A DNA stretch of 64,000 nt from Sinohyriopsis cumingii (Eukaryota; Mollusca; Bivalvia; Unionida; Unionidae): contig CM068841.1 of NCBI GenBank assembly GCA_028554795.2, forward strand, positions 21,686,308 through 21,750,307, read 5' to 3'. Of this stretch, positions 25,751 to 36,899 are shown one piece after another; the first letter of the stretch is position 1; the number at the start of each line of letters is the position of its first letter. The position numbers and the translations under genes were made by a program. The notes below the pieces were generated by a model. The model ran no database searches. It worked only from the letters and a program-made list of their open reading frames with translations, and was not told the origin of the DNA.

Positions 25751-26067
25751 TATTAATTTGCCAATGTGTGTAGGTAGAGTAGTGTGAAAATAAACACTAA
25801 CTCTTTATTTAAAAAATATGAGGGTATGTGTTTGTGTGTTTGTGTTTGTGTTTGTAAGTGATAAAGTAGGTTGGTGTGGATAGTAGATTAAAATGATGTT
25901 AGTTTTTTGGGCTGTTTGAGGTGTATATTTGGGGTTAGATTGGATTGCTTTGCGTATGTGGATAGTCTATTGAAGTGATGGGTAGCATAAAAAGTGAGCG
26001 AGTGTTTCTTTTAGGTCCGCGCGTTGTTCTGGTTAATGATCTAGGTAAGATGAATTTTATGTTTTTA
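25751..26067. other. Right-end intergenic unit spacer 1
   Basis: GT-rich spacer including the phrase GCCAATGTGTGTAGGTAGAG, which recurs after the next gene. From about 26011 it contains GCGCGTTGTTCTGGTTAATG-like sequence and GATCTAGGTAAGATGAATTT, repeated at 26764-26810. No gene. Confidence 0.6.
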
Positions 26068-26107
26068 GGGGGATGTTTTCCTTCACGTTCGCGCTTTCAG
26101 TATAAAT
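26068..26107 (+). promoter_or_regulatory. Right-end promoter module, copy 2, with TATA
   Basis: GGGGGATGTTTTCCTTCACG, TTCGCGCTTTCAG, then TATAAAT at 26101. The gene start (26164) is 63 nt downstream of the TATA box. Confidence 0.85.
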
Positions 26108-26163
26108 TGAAACTCGTTCGGCAGTCCAGCTACCCTTGTTGATTGATCAACACAGCCAGAAGA

Positions 26164-26424
26164 ATGACTAGCAGAATAGTGAAACTGTTAGAACTCCAGA
26201 TGCACCTGGAATATGCCAGGCGGATAGTAAACGAACTATCAGCGGAGGCTATAGTAGAAGAAGCAAGAATAAAGAAGGAAGAAGAGGAGAGAAGACAGAG
26301 GGAAGAGGAGGAAAAGAAAAGAGAAGAGATGATGTCGTTTAATATTCCTGAAACAGAGGATTGGGGTGCTGAAGCGAATCATCCTCCCTCTGCGCTCCCC
26401 AGAAGAAAGGTGAAAGAAGACTAG
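26164..26424 (+). CDS. Right-end coiled-coil protein 2, unknown
   Basis: 86 residues from the ATG at 26164. Residues about 30-65 form an extended E/K/R coiled coil (EEEERRQREEEEKKREE). The tail is Pro-containing and charged. It has the same promoter module, AGAAG leader and histone-type 3' end as its neighbours, but little sequence similarity to them beyond the coiled coil. Function unknown. Confidence 0.7.
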   Translation: MTSRIVKLLELQMHLEYARRIVNELSAEAIVEEARIKKEEEERRQREEEEKKREEMMSFNIPETEDWGAEANHPPSALPRRKVKED

Positions 26425-26501
26425 GGAAGAAGATGCGTGTGCGGCGCCAGGCCAGGACGGTGCAACCATTAGATAGGTGCATCTGGAGTTTAAAAAAAAA
26501 C

Positions 26502-26517
26502 AGCCCTTTTCAGGGCT
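26502..26517 (+). terminator. Histone-mRNA-type 3' stem-loop
   Basis: AGCCCTTTTCAGGGCT followed by ACCCA (26518-26522) and the purine-rich GAAAAGAAATAAC (26531-26543). It lies 77 nt after the stop of the 26164 gene, somewhat farther than usual for histone genes. More than 40 bases from here on match the copy at 25709. Confidence 0.85.
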
Positions 26518-26739
26518 ACCCAATACTCTAGAAAAGAAATAACGATCGATTTGCCAATGTCTGTAGGTAGAGTAGTGTGTATATAAACACTAACTCTTTT
26601 TTAAGATAGTGTGAGGGTATGAGTTTGTGTGTTTGTGTGTTTGTAAGAGCTCAGGTATGTTTGTGTGAATAGTAGATTATGGGTTTCTTAGCAAATGTGG
26701 AGAGTATAGTTAGGGTTTTATTATATGAAATGAGAAAGT

Positions 26740-26850
26740 AGGGGGATGTTTTCCTTCACGTACGCGCGTTGTTGGGTCATGATCTAGGTAAGATGAATTT
26801 TATGTTTTTTAGGGGATGTTTTCCTTCACGTTCGCGCTTTGAGTATAAAA
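26740..26850 (+). promoter_or_regulatory. Right-end promoter module, tandem copies 3a and 3b, with TATA
   Basis: Two GGGGATGTTTTCCTTCACG modules, at 26740 and 26811, separated by the GATCTAGGTAAGATGAATTT spacer. The second leads into TTCGCGCTTTGAG and TATAAAA (26844-26850). The gene starts at 26902. Confidence 0.85.
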
Positions 26851-26901
26851 CTAACAGTGTTGGCCATTGGAACCCATTCTACGGAATAAGCAAACAAGAA
26901 G

Positions 26902-27498
26902 ATGCCAGCAGCTTCAGCTTTATACAACGATCTTATGGGAAGTTGGTATTGGATGGTAGATGGATTGAGTGTAGTAGAAAGGGTTGAACAGGAATGGAGG
27001 TATGCAGTGACAAAAGACTTCGTCTCAAGACAAGTAACCAGCCTCCACTTATCCGTAAATATTGTAAAAGAAATGATAGAGGATGAGGAGAAGAGAATCA
27101 GAGGTTTAATTAACCCACCGTATGTCAAAGTGGGTAAGTTAAAAGAAGCGATAGATCATGTGACGAGTGCAAGGTGCTTTCTAGAAGACATTGCAGAATG
27201 GACAGATTGGTGTTTCGCGAAGTGGGGGTTAGAAAAACTTAAGAAAGCTGAAGAACTAATGAGGAATGTGCTGACCGAAGAGGTCAAGAAGATCAAAGAA
27301 AAGTGGTTAAAGGAAAGAAAAGAAGAAGAAAATAGAAAAAAAAGGGATGAATTAGAAAAACTGAACACAAACTGGATGAAAATCCAAGAGAAGTTCCGGG
27401 CCATGGGCCACCCGGACTGGTTGCCGGAAACAGAAAAGAAAAAGAAGAAAGGAATGATGGACAAAATAAGAGGATGGTGGAAGAAGTTAAGAAGTTAA
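26902..27498 (+). CDS. Right-end coiled-coil protein 3, unknown
   Basis: 198 residues. A helical N-terminal domain contains several Trp (GSWYWMVDG, EWTDWCFAKWG). A long Lys/Glu-rich coiled coil covers residues about 115-155. The C-terminus is basic (KKKKKGMMDKIRGWWKKLR), resembling an amphipathic membrane- or DNA-binding helix. No family recognised. It lies adjacent to the right TIR; its 3' stem-loop lies inside the TIR. Confidence 0.75.
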   Translation: MPAASALYNDLMGSWYWMVDGLSVVERVEQEWRYAVTKDFVSRQVTSLHLSVNIVKEMIEDEEKRIRGLINPPYVKVGKLKEAIDHVTSARCFLEDIAEWTDWCFAKWGLEKLKKAEELMRNVLTEEVKKIKEKWLKERKEEENRKKRDELEKLNTNWMKIQEKFRAMGHPDWLPETEKKKKKGMMDKIRGWWKKLRS

Positions 27499-27509
27499 AA
27501 GAAGAAGAA

Positions 27510-27861
27510 AAAACCCAAAGGCCCTTTTCAGGGCCAGCCATATTTCTCGAAAAGAGATAGTCTTTGAATTGCCTACCCCTTTTTTAAATTTAAATTTAAA
27601 TTTAAATTTTAAAAAAACTTTTTTTTAAAAAAAAAAATCCCATGTTAAATTCCCCTTGTACGTATAGTATCCCACAATTTATTCCCATGTTAAATTCCCT
27701 TGTACGTAAAGTGTCCCACGATTTATTCCCATGTTAATTCCCCTTGTACGTAAAGTGTCCCACGATTTTTCTCCATGTTAAATTTCCATTGTACGTAAAG
27801 TGTCCCAAGGGTGTTTTTAATGCTAATTCCCATTGTACGTAAAGTGTCCCCCTTCACTACT
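27510..27861 (-). repeat. Right terminal inverted repeat (352 bp)
   Basis: Complement of 7367-7718 with one apparent difference. It includes the five 44-45 bp-spaced subterminal repeats, the A/T block, and at its inner end the histone-type stem-loop that serves the adjacent gene. Confidence 0.97.
27520..27535 (+). terminator. Histone-mRNA-type 3' stem-loop (right TIR)
   Basis: GGCCCTTTTCAGGGCC preceded by ACCCAAA and followed by AGCCA (one change from ACCCA), with GAAAAGAGATAG downstream. It lies 21 nt after the stop of the 26902 gene. Because it is in the TIR, an identical signal automatically faces outward at the left end. Confidence 0.85.
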
Positions 27862-27867
27862 TACATG
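27862..27867. repeat. Target-site duplication, right (TACATG)
   Basis: Matches 7361-7366 exactly. Confidence 0.95.
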
Positions 27868-28925
27868 AAATAGACTTTACACTATTTTTAAAGCAAAGGC
27901 TCACATCCATTGGGCTTCTAGTCCACGAATTCTAAGTCTTCGATGTAAGTTCAGCAAAGTGAAACATCTCTTTTATAATTGTCAATGAATTTAAAATGCC
28001 AACAAAAACCGTATATGTTACCACAAATTCACTTACTTCAAAACAAAGGGACTTAAATGATGGCTTACACTCCTCCATTTTTCGAATCCTTTAAGTAGTT
28101 CAGTATTGTCAAATACGTCCAAATTTTGAGCCAGTTTTGGTCTTTAATAAATAATTTTAATCTTCAATGTTGGAAGTTGTTCAGTCCTTGGAGTAGGTGT
28201 ATTACTCATTGATTAATCAATGTGATTATAAAACGTCGAGAAATAACTGATTGATAACCTGAGCTATTTGTCCTTTTTACAGGAACATCTTTGATAGAAA
28301 ACGACACAATATATTGCACTAGTTTTCTAATTGTTATTTTACAAATATTTAATATTTTCGAAGTTGAAAATTGAAGATTGAGATGTGCAATAGTACAAAG
28401 ATAACTGGATTTGTTTATTGAAAATATAGTTATCCCACACTACTCTAATCCACTTTGCGGTAGACGCGACAATGTAATATCCTCGGCATTTTCCGTAATC
28501 TCTGTAAGAAAACTTGGATGTAACTAGCCGCTATTGAGAACTCTATTCGGAAGTACTTTTGAGCATATAATACAATATGGAAGCATAAGAAGACAAAGTG
28601 ACAGTCGAAACACTGTTGGTATTGAGTGCTTCAGCAAATCTTGTGTACTCCGCCAGCGGTGAATCGCCGATCCCAAAATATTGATAAGTATTCCTACATA
28701 TACATTCAAGGTTATTTCGAGACTTCGTGAAAATTGCCAGGCGATATTCCGATTATAGACAAGAGTGATGGACGAGTGACACTTGAAGAAAATGTAAAAT
28801 TGTCGCAAAATTAACATTGTCGATAGAGATAAATTTCAAAGTAGCTTTGTTATTAATCATAGTTATTATTGTTTGACATTTCGTAATGTTGGTATGAAAA
28901 TTGTGTTTCTAAAGACGCCTTGTAA
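27868..28925. other. Right flank, no gene recognised
   Basis: The first bases resume the left-flank minisatellite unit. After that the DNA is AT-rich and without supported features. Confidence 0.5.
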
Positions 28926-29037
28926 TTCAAGTTATACTAATTTAGGATGTGTATCTCGAGTTTAAACTAATTTAGGTTATTCTATCTCAGGTTTAAACTA
29001 CTTTAGGTCATTCTATCTCAAGTTTATACTATTTTAG
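28926..29037. repeat. Degenerate tandem repeat made of splice-acceptor-like units
   Basis: About three units of 35-37 bp containing ACTAATTTAGGTTATTCTAT and TCTCAAGTTTAAACTA-like phrases run up to the integrin exon. Each contains a TTTAG acceptor-like end, and the exon's own first bases (GTTATGCCATCTCAAG) are the last unit. Confidence 0.7.
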
Positions 29038-29123
29038 GTTATGCCATCTCAAGTGGAAAATACTTCGGAGACAAAGCTGTTTACTTTGCGGTCGGTGGAC
29101 CAAGACTTGATCTCACAGGAAAG
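29038..29123 (+). CDS. Integrin alpha exon (beta-propeller part)
   Basis: An 86 nt exon between TTTTAG and GTTAGT. It is entered with one base from the previous exon and ends in phase 0. It encodes YAISSGKYFGDKAVYFAVGG, like the YFG...VGGPR segment of an integrin alpha FG-GAP blade. The start of the gene, with signal peptide and first blades, must lie upstream, possibly beyond the Polinton. Confidence 0.78.
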
Positions 29124-29977
29124 GTTAGTTTAATTTCTATGCCATTCCTGTTATAGTAAATATACATTCAAAAACAAATACCATAAATTTATGATAATTG
29201 TCTCTTCACAGTGTTTAAATACCAGGTATTGTGTGATCCCTTTAATCATCAGTTTCGAGATATGTTCTGAAATTATCCACATCACATTAGGAAAATGTTT
29301 TTCGTTTTTCGTTTGATGTGTGGTGGCATGTGGAGGTGGCTTTAGTGCCAACAATGACACATGCTGGGCTATATCATGCATAAGAAATATGAGCTAAGTG
29401 TCTTTCCGAAGGACACACCAAGGCATCCGAATCAGGCTGGCCTGAGCGGGTATCCAACACACGACCCTTGGATTATGTTGTTCGTGCTGAGGGTTTAACG
29501 CCATTTTGCAGCGAGTTAAAGGCAATACATGGGGGCCACTAACTGGGAAAGGAAGAAACCAGGAAAACCCCAGTAAGTACCATCAACTCACGCGAAGCTA
29601 CTGGCAAATTTTCCTACATAGCCAGATTGGTCGAAGTGAGATAGCAGTGATCGTTAAAAGCGAGCGTTTTAAACCACCCCTATCCACCCCACCCCCTGGA
29701 TTACGTCTCCAGCGCTCTATCAAATGAGCCTCCGAAGCTTTTCTCCGGCGAGGAAAAGGTCTAAATACAATATTCAAGAGAACTAAGGCATTCCTCTCAG
29801 TTTTGTTGACGCTTGCATGTTTGGCGTGCTTTAATTACATACAATTAGTTTCGTTAAAATTGTTCAGATTTGACATTTGCGAATAAAATAAATCTGAACG
29901 TTTATGAATGAAATACACGTGTTTCCTTTATTGAAAGAACCGTATTTTGTATTCCTTTCACTTTGTCTGAATTCTAG
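29124..29977. other. Integrin intron with a degenerate SINE-like repeat
   Basis: The segment at about 29470-29705 (GGTTTAACGCCATTTTGCAG, later CGAAGTGAGATAGCAGTGAT) is a degenerate copy of the repeat at 36083-36343. No other feature. Confidence 0.6.
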
Positions 29978-30061
29978 GTGCTCTTCTTCAAAATGAATAA
30001 TACACACTACGACGTCAATCAGCCGTTTCTGACACTGAATGGAGACGAAAATGGCCAAATG
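29978..30061 (+). CDS. Integrin alpha exon (beta-propeller part)
   Basis: An 84 nt, phase 0-0 exon between TTCTAG and GTAATG. It encodes VLFFKMNNTHYDVNQPFLTL followed by a short NGDENGQM end, the strand-and-linker segment between FG-GAP blades. It joins in frame to both neighbours. Confidence 0.78.
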
Positions 30062-30229
30062 GTAATGTGTACGTTTTAATAATTAATGTAAGCGTTGATT
30101 TTTCAGTGTCAATGCAAATAAAATTAGTTTCAAGTCTTTCTCTTCTCAAAAAGTAAATAACTCATGCAACTCTGAGGTGGTGTTAGCTAAGCTGATCGGA
30201 AGGCCATGTAATCTAATGGCGTGTGTTAA

Positions 30230-33200
30230 TTATTGACAATAATAATAATAATAATGAGGACTTTGTATTGTGCCTTATCTTGAGAAGCTCTAAGCGTTTT
30301 GCAACATTAGACAACACCTATAAGATAAACAAAACATATAATGATATCATTACAAAAACAAACACCATGAAATTAGAAAACATTAAAAATAACATGCTGA
30401 GAATATTTAAGGTAGGAAACATTATTAGGTCTTTAAGTTTGTTCTTGCAGTCGAAATTAGTGAGTTTTGAGAGCCCTCTTGAATGTGATCACTGTGTCTT
30501 TGTGTCTAAGTTCAGTGGACAATACATTCCACGTTGCTGGACCCTGGTATGCAAAAGAACGCTGTCCATATGACTTTGTTTTCATAGTGGAAATAATGAG
30601 TATACGATTGTCAGAAGAGGAGCGTAAGTATCTTGCTGGTGTGTACACATGGGTAAGGTCAGATAGGTATGTTGGACTAGAGTCCGACAGTGAAACGTAG
30701 CACAGAGAACAAATTTTGTGTTTGATTCTGGATCGAATGGATAGAAGTGTAGGGTACAGAGCAGCAGGGAGGTGTGCTCTGATCGTGGTACTCTAAGTAT
30801 GATCCGAGCAGCTGTGTTTTGAACTTTCTGAAGTTTCTGGAGCAGATATTGAGATGAACCAGACAGAACTGAGTTACAATAGTCCAGTCTTGAAAGTACT
30901 AATGAACATACAGGTGCTTTAGTGGCATCAACTGAAAGATATTTGCGAATGGAGCTGATGCGTCTCAGCTCAAGATATGCAACCTTGCATATGTTCATCA
31001 CATGTTGGTGCAATGTGAGAGTACTGTTCAGAGTAACACCTAGGTTTTGTACTGATTGTGTGAATTTAATGTTGGTGTTGCTGATATCTATTGTTTGAGG
31101 TAAAGGATGTGAATGAGAAAGTCTTTGTGTTGTGATCAGAATGGCTTCAGTTTTATCATCATTCATCTGCAGCTTGTTCCATGTCATCCATGATTTCACA
31201 TCAGAAATGCACCTCTCTACACCTTGGATGGTAGCATCAACTTCAGTTGGGTGGCTAGATTTGTATATTTGGGTGTCATCAGCGTACAATTGGTGAGACA
31301 CTGCATGATGATCTATGACACTTGAGAGCGACTGAGTGTACAGAATGATGAAAACAGTTCCAACAACAGACCCTTGTGGAACACCACAACATAAATCAAC
31401 TGGGTTGGAGTGTATTCCATTTGCAGATACAATTTGTGTCCTGTTGACCAAGTAGGACTTGAACCACAGTAAGGCTGTATCATGAATGTCAAATACATGC
31501 TGGAGACGGTGAAGTAATGTATCATGGTCTATTGTGTCAAATGCTGCAGACAACTCAAGGAGGGTGAGGACTGTAATCTTTCCGCTATCCAAAGCAGAGA
31601 GAATGTCATTAACTACTTTTAGAAGAGTAGTTTCAGTACTGTGGCAAGGGCGATATGCATATTGTACATTGCTAAAAAGACTGTTTGAATTTAGATGAGA
31701 TACAAGCTGGGATAGAACAACCTTTTCTAAGATTTTTTTTATATGAATGGGAGATTAGAAACTGGGCGGTAGTTATTTAAATCGTTATGGTCTAGTGTTG
31801 GTTTCTTCAGCAGAGGCTTTACAATGGCAGTTTTGAAAAATGATGGGAATTCCCCGGATGAGAGAGAGGTATTAATAACATCAGTTAGTGAAGGCAATAC
31901 TGGATCTAAGTACTCAAGCAGCAGTGATGTTAGAATTGGATCAAGTTCACATGACTTTGGTGCACTCTTCATCACGATTGTACGTACGAAATCCATAGAG
32001 ACAGGTTCAAATGTTGCTAATGGTTGCCGCTCAAATTCTGTATCCCAGCTGTATGGTGACGACGAGTCAATTGAAACTGTGGTGTCAAGCTTATCTCTAA
32101 TGGTTTGTACTTTGTCACGGAAGAAATTTGCAAACATGTCCGGAAGGTCGACTGGAGAGAAGGTAGTTGGAAGTGGTGTAGATTTGTTTCTTGACATTAG
32201 CTTGTTAGTGATCTCTAAGAGCTCTTTGCAGCTGGAACGTTCCATGATCTTAGTAGTATAGTGGGCTGATTTCGCTGCATGGACTATATTTGTGACATTC
32301 TTCATCGCGGCTACGTAGATTTGCTTATGAATAGAGAGTCTGGTGGAAAGCCAAAGCCTCTCAGCTTTACGGCGGTCTCTTTTAGCAGTGCGAAGCTGGT
32401 CTATGACACTGCTATACCATGTAGAACACTTTTGAATTGATACTCTGCACTTGGTAGCTGGGGCATGTTTGTCAAGCAATGAACGTAGGCAGTAATCGAG
32501 TTGTTCTGCGGTAGGAGGTAAGCAAGTTGTTAGGTTAGCTTGGATATCGTGCATTAGTTTGGTTGTATTTATCATACGGAGGTTTCTCTTAGTAGCAGAT
32601 AAAGGTGGAGGGTTAGGGACTGATAAGTCAAGATGGCATATAATGCAGAGGTGATCTGATGCAAGGTCATGGGATACCAGGGAGGACCGTAGAATGTTAT
32701 CATCAGGTCTATGAAGAATCCAGTCTAAAATGTGACCATGTTTATGGGTGGGTTAGTTAAATGACTGTTTGAGGTTGGAAACATTAATGGAATCTGTGAC
32801 TTTTTATGTATTTGGGTTTCCGGGACAGTCAAAGTGAAACTCCAAGAATAATCAGGTTGCCACCTATCGAATTTCCATAGTCAATGAGATTCGAAACTGC
32901 TCCAAAAAGAGAGAGTCAGCCAGCTTGTTTTTTCTACTAGGAGGACGGTGGTATAGGCAGAAAAAAAATGGACTGACCTTTGCTCTAGTGTGAGAGTGTG
33001 GTTTGGACTAGTTCAAACGATGTGTGGTCGAAATTGAATGTTGTGGTGTGGTTAAGACGTTTGATCATGGAGTTCTTTGTGATGACAGCAATTCCCTCTC
33101 CGCGAGAATTACGGGTGAACGACTTGATGGAGTAACCAGTGGATGTTAGATCCGCACACTTGGGCTCATCGCCTGATGTTTTTAGCTATGTTTCTGTCAG

Positions 33201-33450
33201 GAAAAAGACGCCAATATTCTGGTCGTCGATAAAATTAACTATTTATGTGCGCTTTTCCGGTGGTCCTACTGACTGGGCGTTGAATAATGCAGTACGCAGA
33301 GGTATCTCTTGGATAGTTGATACAAAGGTTGGCGAATTAATAAGGACTGATCCAAGTAAACATTGCTTTAATAACAGCTGCAATGTGTATGCAACTTTCT
33401 TAAGTACTTTTTCCCCATTATCCGGCATCTCAATCAGTCTAATCACTTAG
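30230..33450 (-). mobile_element. CR1/L2-like non-LTR retrotransposon, nearly full ORF2, mutated
   Basis: Read on the minus strand: endonuclease N-terminal fragments (about 33450-33240), the pre-RT region (32575-31739, ending NDLNNYRPVSNLPF), reverse transcriptase (31592-30582) with LSAAFDTIDH, GVPQGSVVGT and YADDTQ motifs, and a C-terminal thumb region. The 3' end carries an (ATT)n tail at about 30238-30255, as in CR1/L2 relatives. Frames are broken between the pre-RT and RT parts, so it is inactive. It lies antisense within an integrin intron; its 5' end stops about 60 bases before the next exon. Confidence 0.88.
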
Positions 33451-33508
33451 AGTCATGAAGCCTGAGACGTTCTCTTTTTTGAAGCTGTATTTCTGTTTCT
33501 TTCCAAAG

Positions 33509-33667
33509 TCACAGCTTGGAGGTTATTTTGGCTCGGCTCTTGCATCGACCGATGTAAACCAAGACACCTTCGATGATCTCTTGGTAGGGGCACCGATGTT
33601 TGCGTCCAAGAATGCTGCCGGTCTGGATGAAGGAAGAGTGTTTGTATATCTTGGCTCCTCCGTTTCG
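33509..33667 (+). CDS. Integrin alpha exon with FG-GAP/Ca-binding motif
   Basis: A 159 nt, phase 0-0 exon between CCAAAG and GTATGT. It encodes [20 protein letters not shown] followed by LLVGAPMF and ends in [26 protein letters not shown] is a classical DxNxDxxxD calcium loop with the GAP motif. Confidence 0.92.
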
Positions 33668-33712
33668 GTATGTATAGGTCTAATTGATCTAAGGAACTGG
33701 TTTAAAATAAGG

Positions 33713-34349
<637 letters not shown>

Positions 34350-36080
34350 AACATATTCAACATGACAATATAATAATAATAATCAAAAATGATTGGAGAG
34401 AGAGAGGGGGGAGAGAAAGAATGTCAGTAATCAAGATTTGAATAAATGATGGAAATCGTCCGGTATCGGTTATATATTTGCATCCATATATTCCCCAAAG
34501 CTGTAAATCTAAGCTATTAGTTTTATATGGCATTGAGAGTAATTTTCTCATCAACTCAGTTTGTTGTATATCGTGCTTGTGACAGAATTTGAAGAAATAC
34601 AAGGTGGTTTCTATCCGACCACTGGGACAAACAGGAGTATCAACAAGTTGAACACGGTAAAAATCAGCTTTTAGTGACCTTAATTTATGTCGTAATCTAG
34701 TACGTATAATATGTAGGGTTCGATTCATAAAACTTGACATTTTGCTAAATACGATATTCGGACAAAAACACTTTTTCAAAGCACTGTAAGACATGCCAGA
34801 AAGAGTATCCCAAGGATCTGTTGAGGGTATCAAAGATGATTTGGTAGAATGTAGCCTGAAATTTCCAATGACATTATAAATTTGAACTTCGAAGGTGTAA
34901 TTTCTTTGTTCGGACACAAAGGCACGGAGTAATTCAATGATATAGTCCGGAGCTTGGCTCGTGTTACTGTTTTAGAGTGTTAATAATGTTTGTCTTTTTC
35001 TTCTAGATTACAGACATTCCCCCGTTTCAAAATAGAGAGATTGCTTGCTAGTGTATTTTGGAAGTCATGTAACTATTCTTGCCCCTTTGAGCTTTAGTTT
35101 TTTTTAAATTTTTTCTGAAAAAATCAACAAGCATCCGTCCCAGACCACACTGGCATATTCCAAGATATGCCTGATATAAGTTCTATATGTTTCGATACAA
35201 TTTGCCTGCTAAGTTTTTAGTTTACTTTTCAAAAGTTTGCTATCCAAGATGATGCTATTTAAAAATGCTATTAATGCGACAAGTCCATTTGGTATTTAAT
35301 GAAATTAATAATCATAGACGGCGATGAGAATCCACATATTTTATTTCGATCTTATCTAAAACAATTTCATGATTATTTTTTACGTTTCTGTTCGCGAAAA
35401 ACATAGCTACTGGTTTTTTTTAGGATTAAACTTTAACAGCCTTTGCTTTGGACCAGGTATGCAGTTCTATTAAACCATTATTCATGACAAAGTATATTTC
35501 AGCACAATAATGGGATGAATAATGCACAGATGGGTCAACTGCAAAAAGACAAGCGAAAGAGCTCATATGATCGACAGTATAGTTTACATAAATCAGAAAC
35601 AAGAGTAGCCCAAAAACGGATCATTGTGGCACACCAGCATTTTAATCATTTCTCCTGAATAAGAATCGTGCAAATGGGGTTGTTTGTTTCCTATTACTCA
35701 GATAACCTTCACCCCATTTAATAGATTACCTAAAACACCGTTTAATTTAAATAAAAAGCCTCTGTGCTAGACCCGATCAAAAGCTTTGATAAATACAAAA
35801 TACAATACAAAACGTTTGAGTTCATTATAATGAATATACTATGATTACATTTCAATTAGTTGAACAATTGAAAAGTGACCAGGAAGGTATCCTGATTAAT
35901 ACTGGATTAATAATGATAAAAAGACGGTTTTTATGAAAATAATGATACACTTCTTTAAAATGCTTCTTTCGAAGGTTTTTGCGACACACCTAAGTAGAAA
36001 GATTGGTCCTTGACAGTTTCTATCTTTTCTGAAAGGTTCTTTAAAACTATCGAGATTCAAGCAAACTTTATGGATGCTAT
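34350..36080 (-). mobile_element. Decayed LINE fragment (ORF2 3' part)
   Basis: The minus-strand frame 34917-34357 encodes a LINE ORF2 C-terminus with a CPSGRIETTLYFFKFC zinc-finger-like motif (the CxxGxxET...C type). Upstream to about 36080, broken frames contain RT-like pieces such as a KAFD motif near 35785. Many stops; inactive. Confidence 0.7.
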
Positions 36081-36082
36081 AA

Positions 36083-36343
36083 TGTTGTTGTTGTAGTTGT
36101 TGTAGGATTTAACGCCATTTTTCAGCACAAGATAGGCTATACATAGCGACCAGTATAACTGGTGGAGGAAGAACTCGGGGAAACCCGGAAAGAACCACCA
36201 ACCCACGAGAAGCTACAGGCAAGCTTTCTCACATACCCACATTGGCCGAACCCGAGACTCGAACCCACGCAGACAGAGGTGAGATGGCAGTGATCCGTAA
36301 CGGTGATCGCTTTAGACCACTCGTCTACTCGGGGCCTCTGCTA
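36083..36343 (-). mobile_element. tRNA-derived SINE, minus strand
   Basis: On the minus strand the head reads GTAGACGAGTGGTCTAAAGC (A-box-like), then GTGGGTTCGAGTCTCGGG (B box), a body of about 150 bp, and a 3' (CAA)n-type tail at 36083-36103. It is related to the degenerate copy at 29470-29705 and distinct from the SINE at 4543. Confidence 0.75.
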
Positions 36344-36890
36344 GAATGTAGTTGTGTTTCCCTAAAGCATGCATTGAAAGTTCATCCTCTATACTTTCTA
36401 ATTAATCAAGTTTTTGTCTGCTCCTAATACTTACATGAAGTAAAGAAATGTCATTAACCTCCATTGGTCCCGGGTTTCTTTTAATGTCCACACAAAGAGT
36501 GAAATCATGAAAACCAATGGAGTATTCTTAATAAGTGACAGTACAACAATTGCATTTAATTGCTTATAAAACAGTTTTCAACAGCTATTTATAATTTTGA
36601 TTTCCATGGCTTTACCGCAAAACAATGAAAGATTGTTGAATACCCCACCCCGATGGGGATTCTGTACTGCTTTATGGAGTTATCCATTATTATAAGGGAT
36701 CTTATTATGTGGTAGCTTTCTCCTGTGGGAATATTCTCTGTGAAGACAAAATATGGTAAAAATCATACATAAGAGTCTGATTATACAAAACTGTGTTACT
36801 AACATTGTGCATCGAGAGAGAGAAAAAAGAATAATAGTTTGAAAAAGATAAAGAAAACAATAAAGGAGATCATACTTGCAAGTTTCTCGA
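36344..36890. other. Integrin intron, featureless
   Basis: No gene or repeat recognised. Confidence 0.5.
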
Positions 36891-36899
36891 GATTGAGGT

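Larger units (their letters stand above)
7367..27861 (+). mobile_element. Polinton/Maverick (adintovirus-like) element, complete
   Basis: A 20,495 bp element bounded by TACATG duplications and 352 bp inverted repeats, starting 5'-AGTAGTGAAG and ending in the exact complement. It carries the whole Polinton/adintovirus core set: protein-primed family B DNA polymerase, chromodomain integrase, packaging ATPase, adenain-type protease, and major and minor capsid proteins. It adds accessory genes: two BIR proteins, an F-box-like pair, a zinc-knuckle protein and end-located coiled-coil genes. All core frames are open, and TIR identity is about 351/352 by eye, so insertion looks recent. Most genes point right; two near the left end point left. 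Base composition is clearly less AT-rich than the flanks. It probably sits in an intron of the integrin alpha gene whose visible exons start at 29038. Confidence 0.97.
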
